DNA of 64,000 bases from JBCBGF01 sp039193455 (GTDB lineage: Bacteria; Pseudomonadota; Alphaproteobacteria; Rhodobacterales; Rhodobacteraceae), in NCBI GenBank assembly GCA_039193455.1, contig JBCCWO010000004.1:62001-126000 (forward strand), given 5' to 3'. The notes below the pieces were generated by a model. It had not been told where the DNA came from. It searched no databases and saw nothing but the letters and a program-made list of their open reading frames with translations. The translations under genes and the position numbers were made by a program. Below are positions 46,248 to 54,301 of the stretch, piece by piece; the stretch's first letter is position 1; each line of letters opens with the position of its first letter.

Positions 46248-46937
46248 TCAGTCGGCGATCTGATAGACCAGCCGCACGCGGGCGGTGATCGCCAGCTCAC
46301 CGCTCGCCACCGGCACGCTATCCATCGCGACCGCCATCTCGGCCCGGGCCATGGGCACGGGCGACGACGCGCCGCCTTCGTCGATGGACTGAAGCGGCCC
46401 CAGCGTGACCCCCGCAGCCTCGGCGTAGAGCGTGGCCTTGCGCTGTGCCTCGGTCACGGCGGCCCGTCGCGCTGCGTCTTCGATGGGGCCCGGGTCTTGC
46501 AGCCCGAAACTCAAACCGTCGAACGTGTTGGCCCCGTCCCGCGTGACCGCGTCCAAAAGCGGGCCGAGTGCATCAAGGTCGCGCACCCGGACGAACACCT
46601 GATTGCGGGCGACAAAACCCGCGATGCGCGGCGCCTCGTTCGGCCGGTTTTCCCAACGTGGTGAGACCGAGAAATCCTGGGTCTGCACATCGCGGTCGGC
46701 GACGCCCGCAGATTCGATTCGGTCGAGCACATCCGTCATCGCCCGGGAATTGGCCGCGATCGCATCGCGGGCCGTCGCCCCGTCCGTTGTGACCCCCAAC
46801 CGGAGCGTCGCCATGTCAGGCGCGGCAAGCGCGCGCCCCTCGCCCGTGACGGTGATCAGGCGGGGCAATTCCTGAGCAAAAGCAGGCGCCGCGAGAAGCG
46901 TCAACACCACGGTCAGAGCATGAAAAGCTCGAATCAT
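46248..46937 (-). CDS. SIMPL-domain (DUF541) periplasmic protein
   Basis: 229 residues. A signal peptide (MIRAFHALTVVLTLLAAPAFA, cleaved after AFA near residue 21) is followed by the DUF541 pattern: ITVTGEGRALAAPDMATLRL, DVQTQDFSVSPRWENR and a C-terminal ITARVRLVYQIAD. Such proteins (YggE-like) are periplasmic or outer-membrane associated and linked to oxidative-stress resistance; biochemical role unknown. The start at 46937 was chosen because GAAAGGA is eight bases upstream; ATG 46946 would put that site against the start codon. Confidence 0.85.
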   Translation of the reverse strand: MIRAFHALTVVLTLLAAPAFAQELPRLITVTGEGRALAAPDMATLRLGVTTDGATARDAIAANSRAMTDVLDRIESAGVADRDVQTQDFSVSPRWENRPNEAPRIAGFVARNQVFVRVRDLDALGPLLDAVTRDGANTFDGLSFGLQDPGPIEDAARRAAVTEAQRKATLYAEAAGVTLGPLQSIDEGGASSPVPMARAEMAVAMDSVPVASGELAITARVRLVYQIAD

Positions 46938-47082
46938 CGATAACATCCTTTCAAGAAGTTTATTGCATGTTTGCCCCACATCTTGCGGGTCGTCATCTTT
47001 TCAGACGCAGGAAGCTGCGTTAACCTTGGCACGCACGGTCGACCCGGGGGACCGCGCAGCAAACCAGAACACACAGGTATCG

Positions 47083-49122
47083 ATGGCCGCCTTCGCGCTC
47101 GATCTGGCCCCAGATGGCATCCGCTTCCTCGCACGGGACGGCGACGTTTGGACGACGCTTGAAACCGCGCGCCTGGAAGACCCCGATCTTGCCGCACGGA
47201 TGGCCGATATGCGGGCAGAGGCGGTTGCGCGGGCCGGGGCGGATTTCGAAACCGCGTTGATCATCCCCGAGACGGTGATCCTCTATACCAAGATCACGGC
47301 GCCCGAGGGCGAGACGCCCACAGATGCGCATGTCGCCGCCGCGCTGGATGGCCTGACCCCCTGCCCCGTCGATGAAATGGTGTTCGACTGGCGCCAGGAT
47401 GGCGACCGGCTGTGGGTCGCGGCGCTGGACATGAACACGCTGGCCGAGGCCGAGGAATTTGCCGTCGCCCATGGCCTCAACCCGTGCGGGTTCACCGCGC
47501 GACCCTCGGCAGACCAATTCCCGGGCGCGCCCGACTTCGGACCGACACAGGGTATTCAGGCCGATGCCGCGCCTGCGCGGGTCAAAAAGGCGCCGGCGCC
47601 CGCCAAGCCAAGACCCACTGCCGAACCAGCCACCGTTGCGCCGCTCGAACCTGCGGCAGAACCTTCAACCGCACAGACTGGCGTTTTGGCGGCGTTTGCG
47701 ACGCATCGAAAGGTGATTGTCACCGGCGCGGGTGTTCTGGGTTCGGCCGCGATCCTGCTGTGGTCCGCCGCGGCACTGATGTCGCCGGGAGGCGTGGGGC
47801 CTGACGCCGTGCCCGCGATTGAACTTGGCGCGACCGAGATACCGCAGCCATCCGCGCTTGCCGCATTAGAGCAAAGAACGCCAGAGGATGCCGTCGCCGG
47901 CCAGGTGGTCTTGGCCCCTGCCCCGGAAACCCAGAACCGGCGCGCCGATCACACCATCCGCGTCCCCGAGCTTGGCGGCACACCGGCGCAATCCACCGAA
48001 GAACGCGCCCTGGCCGAGGCCTTGCCCGCAGCGGGGGCTCTGCGCGGTGCCCCGCCACCGCTGGCCTCTGCCCCAGCGCTTGGGCCGGTTGCGCCAGCGC
48101 CCCGACGCGAAGCCTCGCTCTTTGCCCCGGACGCCACGGCGTTTGGGCCCGATGCCGAGCTGCCGCCACCGATCGAATTCGTGGCAATCGACGCGGCAAC
48201 CGTTTGGCAAACACCGCCGCCGCCCGGCGCGTCCCCTGCCGGGGCGGTCACGGACGACATCTACACGGCCTCAATCGATCCCCAGGTGGGCATTGGCGAT
48301 GCCTTTGCCCTGCCCGAAGCGGCGCCCGACCCGATCCTGCTGTCGCGTCCGGGCCTGTTGCCGGGGCCCGGCCAGATCTTTGACCTCGATGATCGGGGAT
48401 TTGTGCGCGCAACACCCGAAGGCGCGGTGTCCCCACAGGGTGTCATCGTGACGGAAGGGGCACCGGATCTGTCGCCCCCAACACGCCCTGTAAACGCAGT
48501 TCCCGATACGTCCGACGCCATCGCCGAAGCCCTGGCGGCGCCCCGGCCGCGTGTCCGGCCCGGCGACCTGATTGAAAACGCGGAACGGGCCCGGCTGGGC
48601 GGGCGCACCACGGAAGAGCTGTCTGGCCTGCGGCCCGAAGAGCGGCCCGCATCGGCGCAGGCCGCAGCACTCGCCGCTGTTGCCACAACCGCGCCAAGCG
48701 CACAGGCCATTGCCCAATCGCGCGTGCCCACAAGCCGCCCACAAGGCTTTGACGCCCGCGTGGCCGAGATCCGCAACCGCGCCGCGCAGGCCCAGCAAGC
48801 CGCAGCCTCGGCACAGGCGGCTGCGGCGGCGACCGCAGCAGCGGTGGCTGCGGCCCCAAGCGAGCCCTCGATTCCCACGACCGCCTCGGTCGCCCGGCAG
48901 GCGACGATAGACGGCGCGCTGAACTTGCGGCGTTTGAACCTGATCGGCGTCTACGGATCGGAAACCGACCGTCGCGCGCTGATCCGCCTGTCATCGGGCC
49001 GCTACGTCAAGGTGCGCGTCGGCGACAGCGTCGATGGCGGACAGGTCGCATCCATTGGCGACAGTGAGCTACGCCTGATCAAAGGCGGGCGGAACGTGAC
49101 GCTGACGGTGCCGCAGAGCTAG
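47083..49122 (+). CDS. GspL/PilM-like plus PilP/GspC-like composite membrane protein
   Basis: 679 residues from ATG 47083. Residues 1-145 resemble the actin-like cytoplasmic domain of GspL/PilM (FALDLAPDGIRFLARDGDVW, IIPETVILYTKITAPEG, ALDGLTPCPVDEMVFDWR). A single membrane helix lies near 211-233 (VIVTGAGVLGSAAILLW). A long Ala/Pro-rich linker follows. The last 70 residues (LNLIGVYGSETDRRALIRLS, YVKVRVGDSVDGGQVASIGD) look like the homology region of PilP/GspC. No other secretion or pilus genes are near. An upstream TTG-like extension to 46963 is less likely. Confidence 0.68.
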   Translation: MAAFALDLAPDGIRFLARDGDVWTTLETARLEDPDLAARMADMRAEAVARAGADFETALIIPETVILYTKITAPEGETPTDAHVAAALDGLTPCPVDEMVFDWRQDGDRLWVAALDMNTLAEAEEFAVAHGLNPCGFTARPSADQFPGAPDFGPTQGIQADAAPARVKKAPAPAKPRPTAEPATVAPLEPAAEPSTAQTGVLAAFATHRKVIVTGAGVLGSAAILLWSAAALMSPGGVGPDAVPAIELGATEIPQPSALAALEQRTPEDAVAGQVVLAPAPETQNRRADHTIRVPELGGTPAQSTEERALAEALPAAGALRGAPPPLASAPALGPVAPAPRREASLFAPDATAFGPDAELPPPIEFVAIDAATVWQTPPPPGASPAGAVTDDIYTASIDPQVGIGDAFALPEAAPDPILLSRPGLLPGPGQIFDLDDRGFVRATPEGAVSPQGVIVTEGAPDLSPPTRPVNAVPDTSDAIAEALAAPRPRVRPGDLIENAERARLGGRTTEELSGLRPEERPASAQAAALAAVATTAPSAQAIAQSRVPTSRPQGFDARVAEIRNRAAQAQQAAASAQAAAAATAAAVAAAPSEPSIPTTASVARQATIDGALNLRRLNLIGVYGSETDRRALIRLSSGRYVKVRVGDSVDGGQVASIGDSELRLIKGGRNVTLTVPQS

Positions 49123-49130
49123 GGCGCGCC

Positions 49131-50234
49131 TTATCCGGCCGCTGTCTCCTTCAACACACCCCGCGCAATCTGGTCCGCTTCGATGGATTCGAACAGCGCT
49201 TTGAAGTTGCCCTCGCCGAACCCATCATCCCCTTTGCGCTGGATGAACTCAAAAAAGATCGGGCCGATCACGGTTTTCGAGAAGATCTGCAGCAGGATCC
49301 GCGTCTCGCCCCCGTCGACGACCCCCTCGCCGTCGATCAGGATGCCGTGCTTGGCCATCAGATCGAGCGGTTCCTCGTGATCGACCACGCGGGTCTTTGA
49401 CAGCTCGTAATAGCTCATCGGCGGCTTCGGCATAAAACGAATGCCATTGTCGTGGATTGCGTCGGTCGCCGCATAGATGTCGCGCGCGCCCACGGCGATG
49501 TGCTGGATCCCTTCGCCATTGTAGCGCTTGAGGTATTCGACAATCTGGCCGGTTTCGCCCCGGTCCTCGTTGATCGGGATCCGGATGCGGCCACAGGGCG
49601 AGGTCAGCGCACGGCTGTAGAGCCCGGTGAACTTGCCCTCGATGTCGAAGAAGCGGATTTCCTTGAAGTTGAAGAGGTCACCATAAAACCGGAACCAGAC
49701 GTCCATATTTCCTTTGTGGACGTTGTGGGTCAGGTGATCGAGGTAGTGGAACCCCACGCCGTCCGGGTGCGCTTTGGAGACCCAATTGAACTCATCGTTG
49801 TACGGGTTCTCTTCGTAATACTTGTCGACGAAGTAGATCAGGCTGCCACCGATCCCGACAATCGCGGGAACGTCCATCGTCTTGCCCTCACCCGTATAGG
49901 GTTCGGCCCCCTGGGCCAGAGCATGGGCAAACGCGTGTTGCGCATCCACGACGCGCCACGCCATCGACGGTGCGCAGGGCCCGTGTTCGTCGACAAAGTC
50001 CCGCGCGTGGCTGCCTGGCTCGTCGTTCAGCACGTAGGTAATATCGCCCTGCTGCCACAGCTCAATCGCCTTGGTCTTGTGCGACGCGGTGTGGACGTAA
50101 CCCATTTGCGCAAAGAGATCGCGCAGCTTTTGCGGTTCGGGATGAGCGAATTCGACGAATTCAAAGCCATCCGTCCCGGCGGGGTTGTCGGCAGAAATGG
50201 TGGCCTTTGGGGCGTTGTGGGGGAACGGACCCAT
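49131..50234 (-). CDS. hppD: 4-hydroxyphenylpyruvate dioxygenase
   Basis: 367 residues, two vicinal-oxygen-chelate modules. The iron ligands are seen as His in VGFHYLDHLTHNV, His in GIQHIAVGARDIY and Glu in PIFFEFIQRKGDDGFGEGNF. It converts 4-hydroxyphenylpyruvate to homogentisate in tyrosine breakdown. AGGAGA six bases before ATG 50234 fixes the start; upstream in-frame codons are poor. The Lrp-type regulator gene is divergent from it across a 138-base region. Confidence 0.95.
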   Translation of the reverse strand: MGPFPHNAPKATISADNPAGTDGFEFVEFAHPEPQKLRDLFAQMGYVHTASHKTKAIELWQQGDITYVLNDEPGSHARDFVDEHGPCAPSMAWRVVDAQHAFAHALAQGAEPYTGEGKTMDVPAIVGIGGSLIYFVDKYYEENPYNDEFNWVSKAHPDGVGFHYLDHLTHNVHKGNMDVWFRFYGDLFNFKEIRFFDIEGKFTGLYSRALTSPCGRIRIPINEDRGETGQIVEYLKRYNGEGIQHIAVGARDIYAATDAIHDNGIRFMPKPPMSYYELSKTRVVDHEEPLDLMAKHGILIDGEGVVDGGETRILLQIFSKTVIGPIFFEFIQRKGDDGFGEGNFKALFESIEADQIARGVLKETAAG

Positions 50235-50289
50235 GGGAATTCTCCTGTTTGCGCGTTTGATTTGCATCATATGCGCGGGAATGCGCTGT

Positions 50290-50301
50290 TTTTGCGCAAA
50301 A
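50290..50301. promoter_or_regulatory. Palindrome in the hppD-lrp divergent region
   Basis: TTTTGCGCAAAA is a perfect 12-bp palindrome located 56 bases upstream of hppD and 72 bases before the regulator gene. Lrp/AsnC regulators commonly bind AT-flanked palindromes of this kind in divergent promoters. This is therefore a good candidate operator controlling hppD, the regulator, or both. Confidence 0.5.
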
Positions 50302-50372
50302 TTAGGAGATGTAGGGCATATCAATGCGTAAGTTTGACGGTATAGTCTGAATATACGCACGAAACACGCAAC

Positions 50373-50828
50373 ATGCTTGACCCAACCGATCTTCGCATGC
50401 TCACCGCGCTACAGCGCGACGCCCAACTGACTGCCCACCAGCTGGGGGAAATCCTGCATCTGTCGCCCAGCCAGGCCGGGCGGCGTCGCCAGCGGCTGGA
50501 AGCATCGGGGATCATCGAAGGCTATCGCGCGCGCCTGTCGGCCCCCAAACTGGGCCTCGCCGTGCAGGCCTTTGTTCAGGTGCAGATGGCCACCCATGCC
50601 CCGGATAAGGTGAAGACGTTCACCCGCATCCTGTCGACTCGGCCGGAAATCACCAGTGCCTGGACCCTGACCGGCGAGGCCGACTACTTGCTGCGGGTCT
50701 ATTGCGAAAACCTTGCTGCGTTGAACACACTCATTCACGAAACACTTTTGCCGCACCCGGCAGTGGCGCGCGTTCAAAGCCAAATTGTTATGGATCAACT
50801 CAAGGCCGACGCACCGCTGCCCACCTGA
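50373..50828 (+). CDS. Lrp/AsnC-family transcriptional regulator
   Basis: 151 residues. The N-terminal winged helix (LRMLTALQRDAQLTAHQLGE, LSPSQAGRRRQRLEASGIIEGY) is followed by a RAM ligand-binding domain with SAWTLTGEADYLLRVYCENL. Divergent orientation to hppD suggests it senses tyrosine or a catabolite and regulates aromatic amino-acid breakdown. It is followed nine bases later by the Kef antiporter, so the two may be transcribed together. Confidence 0.88.
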   Translation: MLDPTDLRMLTALQRDAQLTAHQLGEILHLSPSQAGRRRQRLEASGIIEGYRARLSAPKLGLAVQAFVQVQMATHAPDKVKTFTRILSTRPEITSAWTLTGEADYLLRVYCENLAALNTLIHETLLPHPAVARVQSQIVMDQLKADAPLPT

Positions 50829-50837
50829 AGGGACCGA

Positions 50838-52727
50838 ATGGAAGGATTCCTCTACCAAGCCTCGATCTACCTTGCCGCAGCGGTCATCGCGGTGCCGATC
50901 GCCGCGCGCCTTGGGCTGGGCTCGGTCCTGGGTTACCTGCTGGCGGGCATCGCCATCGGGCCTGTCCTTGGCCTTGTGGGCAGCGAAACGGTGGATCTTC
51001 AGCACTTTGCCGAATTTGGCGTGGTGATGATGCTGTTCCTCATCGGGCTCGAGCTTGAGCCACGCGCATTGTGGGATATGCGCCATCGCCTGCTTGGGCT
51101 GGGCGGGCTGCAGGTCGGGCTGACGATGGCCGTGGTGACGGCGGGGGCGATGGCGTTGCAACTGCCCTGGCAAACGGCGGTGGCGCTTGGGATGATCTTC
51201 GCGCTCTCGTCCACGGCGATTGTGGTGCAGACGCTCAGCGAAAAGGGGCTGATGCAGACCTCGGGCGGGCGGTCGACCTTTTCCGTGCTGTTGACCCAGG
51301 ACATCGCGGTGATCCCGATGCTGGCGCTCTTGCCACTGTTTGCGGTGTCCTTGCCCGCCTCGATCAATCCCGATGGGTCCATCTCGCGCGGGACAGAATC
51401 GCATGATCATGGCCATGCAACACTGTCGCTGGTCGAGGGGTTGCCGGCCTGGGGTGTGACCACCGTCACAATCCTGGCCGTGGCGCTTGTTGTGTTCTTC
51501 GGTGTCTTCGCAACCCGCCCGCTCTTTCGCTACATCCACGCCGCGCGGTTGAACGAGATGTACACGGCCTTTGCACTGCTCATCGTGGTCGGCATCGCCT
51601 TTTTGATGATCCTTGTCGGTCTTTCCCCGGCACTCGGCACCTTCCTTGCGGGTGTGGTGCTCGCCAACTCAGAGTTCCGCCATCAGCTGGAAAGCGACTT
51701 GCAGCCGTTCAAGGGCCTGCTCTTGGGCCTGTTCTTCATCACCGTTGGCGCGGGGATCAACTTTGCCATCTTCTTTGACGCCCCGGTCACGATCCTCGGC
51801 CTGACGCTCGCGATCATGTTCGCGAAAGGCGCGGTTCTTTACGTCCTGTCGCTGATGTTCGGGCTGCAGGGCCGCGACCGATGGCTCTTTACGCTTGGGC
51901 TCGCCCAGGCGGGTGAATTCGGCTTTGTCCTTGTCTCATTCTCGCTGCAGCAAAACGTGCTGAGCCCCGGCCTGGGCCAGACCGCGCTTTTGATGATCAG
52001 CCTGTCGATGCTGCTGACCCCACTCTTCTTCATCGCCTATGAACGGCTCTCGTCGCAAATGGCGGAAAGCCATGACGAACACGAACCCGATGAGATCGAT
52101 GAACAGCAGCCGATAATCATCGCGGGGATCGGGCGGTTTGGTCAGGTGGTCAACCGTCTGGTGCAGATGTCGGGCTACAAGACGACAGTGCTGGACAACG
52201 ATCTGGCGACGATCCAGCTGATGCGGCGCTTCGGGTTTAAGGGGTTCTTCGGCGATCCGACCCGGCCCGAACTGTTGCACGCGGCAGGCCTGAAGACCGC
52301 GCGGGTTCTGGTCGTGTCGCTTGATGACAAGAAGGCGGCGGTGGCCTTGGTGCACTACGCCCGGCGCGAGCGGCCCGATCTGCACATTGTCGCGCGGGCC
52401 CACGACCGCGTGCACACCTACGAGCTTTATCGCGCGGGCGCCAATGACATCGTCCGGGAAATGTTCGATTCAAGCCTGCGCGCCGGTCGCTATGTTCTGG
52501 AAAACATGGGCATGACTGAGTTTGAGGCCGCCAGCATGACCCAGTTCTTCTACAAGAAGGATCGTGAAGCCCTGCTTGATCTCGCCCAGCTGTGGGAGCC
52601 GGATCTGCCGGTGTCGGAAAACCCGGCCTACGTTGCGCGGGCCAAAGAGCTCGACAAGGAACTAGAGACCGAGCTTGTGACGCAGCTTGACGACGAACTC
52701 GACGCCTCCACGCCGCGGATGAACTGA
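50838..52727 (+). CDS. CPA2-family cation:proton antiporter (Kef/YbaL-like)
   Basis: 629 residues. Twelve to thirteen membrane helices form the exchanger domain (FALSSTAIVVQTLSEKG, VGLSPALGTFLAGVVLANSE, FFITVGAGINFAIFF). After about residue 410 comes a cytoplasmic RCK/TrkA-N domain with the Rossmann motif IIIAGIGRFGQVVNRLVQMS and a C-terminal acidic tail. It mediates potassium (or sodium) efflux with proton entry, gated by nucleotides or glutathione conjugates. The stop abuts a strong terminator. Confidence 0.9.
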   Translation: MEGFLYQASIYLAAAVIAVPIAARLGLGSVLGYLLAGIAIGPVLGLVGSETVDLQHFAEFGVVMMLFLIGLELEPRALWDMRHRLLGLGGLQVGLTMAVVTAGAMALQLPWQTAVALGMIFALSSTAIVVQTLSEKGLMQTSGGRSTFSVLLTQDIAVIPMLALLPLFAVSLPASINPDGSISRGTESHDHGHATLSLVEGLPAWGVTTVTILAVALVVFFGVFATRPLFRYIHAARLNEMYTAFALLIVVGIAFLMILVGLSPALGTFLAGVVLANSEFRHQLESDLQPFKGLLLGLFFITVGAGINFAIFFDAPVTILGLTLAIMFAKGAVLYVLSLMFGLQGRDRWLFTLGLAQAGEFGFVLVSFSLQQNVLSPGLGQTALLMISLSMLLTPLFFIAYERLSSQMAESHDEHEPDEIDEQQPIIIAGIGRFGQVVNRLVQMSGYKTTVLDNDLATIQLMRRFGFKGFFGDPTRPELLHAAGLKTARVLVVSLDDKKAAVALVHYARRERPDLHIVARAHDRVHTYELYRAGANDIVREMFDSSLRAGRYVLENMGMTEFEAASMTQFFYKKDREALLDLAQLWEPDLPVSENPAYVARAKELDKELETELVTQLDDELDASTPRMN

Positions 52728-52759
52728 AAAGGCCCGCGCAGGACATGCGCGGGCCTTTT
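52727..52759. terminator. Bidirectional intrinsic terminator
   Basis: AAAAGGCCCGCGCA (52727-52740) and TGCGCGGGCCTTTT (52746-52759) form a perfect 14-bp palindrome with a five-base loop. The stem ends in A-runs and T-runs on both strands, so it can terminate the antiporter transcript (+) and the convergent carD transcript (-). It starts at the last base of the antiporter stop codon. Confidence 0.92.
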
Positions 52760-52778
52760 GGCAGAAGGATTTTGTCGG

Positions 52779-53288
52779 TTAAGCCGCGCGGCTGGTCAGC
52801 ACATCGTCGACCTGACGCTGGGCGTCATGTTCATCCGCCCCCGACACCGCGGCAACCTCACGCGTCAAACGCTCCATCGCGGCTTCGTAAAGCTGGCGCT
52901 CGGAATAGCTTTGCTCGCGCTGGTCGTCGGTGCGGTACAGGTCGCGCACCACCTCGGCAATGGCGATGAGGTCGCCGGAATTGATCTTTTGCTCGTATTC
53001 CTGCGCCCGGCGCGACCACATGGCCCGCTTCACCCGGGCCTTGCCCTTCAGTGTTGTCATCGCCTTCGACACCACATCGGGCGACGACAGTGACCGCATG
53101 CCAACGTCGGTGGCCTTATGGGTGGGCACCCGAAGGGTCATCTTGTCCTTTTCGAACGAGATAACGAACAGCTCAAGCTCGATGCCTGCCACTTCCTGCG
53201 TCTCAATCGATACGATCTGTCCGACCCCATGCGCGGGGTAGACGACGTAGTCGTTCGGGCTGAATTCAGGCGTTTTTGTTTTGCTCAT
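52779..53288 (-). CDS. carD: CarD-family RNA polymerase-binding transcriptional regulator
   Basis: 169 residues. The N-terminal CarD_TRCF RNA-polymerase-interaction domain reads FSPNDYVVYPAHGVGQIVSI and KDKMTLRVPTHKATDVGMRS. The helical DNA-binding C-terminal half has VKRAMWSRRAQEYEQKINSG and DLIAIAEVVRDLYR. CarD stabilises open complexes at promoters, including rRNA promoters. The C-terminal extension beyond the helical domain is usual in alphaproteobacteria. It follows fdxA on the same strand, but a terminator lies between them. Confidence 0.95.
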   Translation of the reverse strand: MSKTKTPEFSPNDYVVYPAHGVGQIVSIETQEVAGIELELFVISFEKDKMTLRVPTHKATDVGMRSLSSPDVVSKAMTTLKGKARVKRAMWSRRAQEYEQKINSGDLIAIAEVVRDLYRTDDQREQSYSERQLYEAAMERLTREVAAVSGADEHDAQRQVDDVLTSRAA

Positions 53289-53458
53289 ATGGACCGGTCT
53301 TCCTCAGTGTTACCTGGCCTATCGGCGACAAAAACACGGCAGGGACACAGTGATATCTCCCCGTCGTGCTGTGTTGTGTGCCGTTTGCTGGCGACATGGC
53401 GCGCTGTACTTGCCGCACGCGCATCCCGATGCGATGGCCGCTGTTACAAAAACATAGC

Positions 53459-53486
53459 AAAAAAAAGCCGCAATTTCTAGTGCGGC
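53459..53486 (-). terminator. Intrinsic terminator after fdxA
   Basis: On the minus strand GCCGCA (53486-53481), an eight-base loop and TGCGGC (53472-53467) form a stem followed immediately by eight T residues (53466-53459). It lies 97 bases past the fdxA stop. The remainder of the 294-base gap before carD holds no gene that I see and should contain the carD promoter. Confidence 0.85.
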
Positions 53487-53582
53487 CGCGCTAACGCGTG
53501 GAGATCTCTTGAAAAACAGGCGTTTCCGCAGTGCAGCGGAGCTGGGGGACGCGTGCGCCGCGCGCGCGCAGGCGAATCATGG

Positions 53583-53921
53583 CTATCCGCCCTCACCCGC
53601 TTCTTCGGAAAAGTACTTCTCAAGCTTGCCGGGTTCACCGTCGCGATCATCGGCCTCGGGCAGCGGATCCTTCTTGGTGATGATCACGGGCCAGGCTTCG
53701 GAATACTTGCGATTGAACTCGACCCACTTTTCCATGTCAGGCTCGGTGTCCGGACGGATTGCGTCAGCGGGGCACTCAGGCTCGCACACCCCGCAATCGA
53801 TGCATTCGTCGGGATGGATCACCAGCATGTTCTCGCCTTCATAAAAGCAATCGACCGGACATACCTCGACACAGTCGGTGTATTTGCAGGCGATACAGTT
53901 GTCGGTGACGATGTACGTCAT
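53583..53921 (-). CDS. fdxA: Seven-iron ferredoxin
   Basis: 112 residues. Cluster ligands are CIACKYTDCVEVCP (residues 9-22) for the [3Fe-4S] site and CIDCGVCEPECP for the [4Fe-4S] site, in the FdxA arrangement. The C-terminal tail (RKYSEAWPVIITKKDPLPEA) is the usual extension of this family. It carries electrons for cytosolic redox enzymes. The start at 53921 gives the conserved MTYIVTDNCIAC opening; upstream in-frame sequence is not conserved-looking. Confidence 0.95.
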   Translation of the reverse strand: MTYIVTDNCIACKYTDCVEVCPVDCFYEGENMLVIHPDECIDCGVCEPECPADAIRPDTEPDMEKWVEFNRKYSEAWPVIITKKDPLPEADDRDGEPGKLEKYFSEEAGEGG

Positions 53922-54025
53922 GCGCGATTCCCCGAGGGTCCAGTGCGTTCGGATTTTGCTAGTGCAGCGACAGCCCAGCCGCAAGCTACTGACCCCGCGA
54001 TATTACGATCCCGTGACGAAATGTG

Positions 54026-54298
54026 TCAATCTGAGTTGACATTCTCAAAGCACTGCGCCGCTTCGCTCGCGGGTCCGCGCCTTTCCGGAAGGCCCGTGAT
54101 GCGCACAACACGTACCGCGCGGCCTTGTACCAAGGTTAGGGTGTCGCCCGGCCCGACCGGCGTCGCGGGCTTCTTCGTGAGGGTTGCATTCACCCGCACC
54201 TTGCCCCGGCTCACCATCTCGGCGGCGAGTGTACGGGTCTTGTAGAACCGTGTTTGCCACAGCCATTTGTCTAGGCGGAGTGTCGGGCGCGGCTCCAG
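54026..54298 (-). CDS. S4-domain RNA-binding protein (Hsp15-like) with apparent CTG start
   Basis: About 90 residues. LRLDKWLWQTRFYKTRTLAA, then EMVSRGKVRVNATLTKKPA, is a complete S4 RNA-binding domain of the Hsp15/RluB type, which binds stalled or free 50S subunits. The frame is open up to the helicase stop codon TGA (54304-54302), with which it shares the reading frame. The only codon that could start a full domain is CTG at 54298, preceded by AAGGA at suitable spacing. The first ATG (54217) would delete the front of the domain. Either CTG initiation or stop readthrough is implied, unless a base is wrong. Confidence 0.78.
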   Translation of the reverse strand: MEPRPTLRLDKWLWQTRFYKTRTLAAEMVSRGKVRVNATLTKKPATPVGPGDTLTLVQGRAVRVVRITGLPERRGPASEAAQCFENVNSD

Positions 54299-54301
54299 CG
54301 A

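Noticed and set aside
48780..48860. Low-complexity repeat in the GspL/PilP-like gene
   Set aside because: It is an Ala/Gln-rich protein linker read through by the coding frame, not a DNA repeat array or CRISPR.
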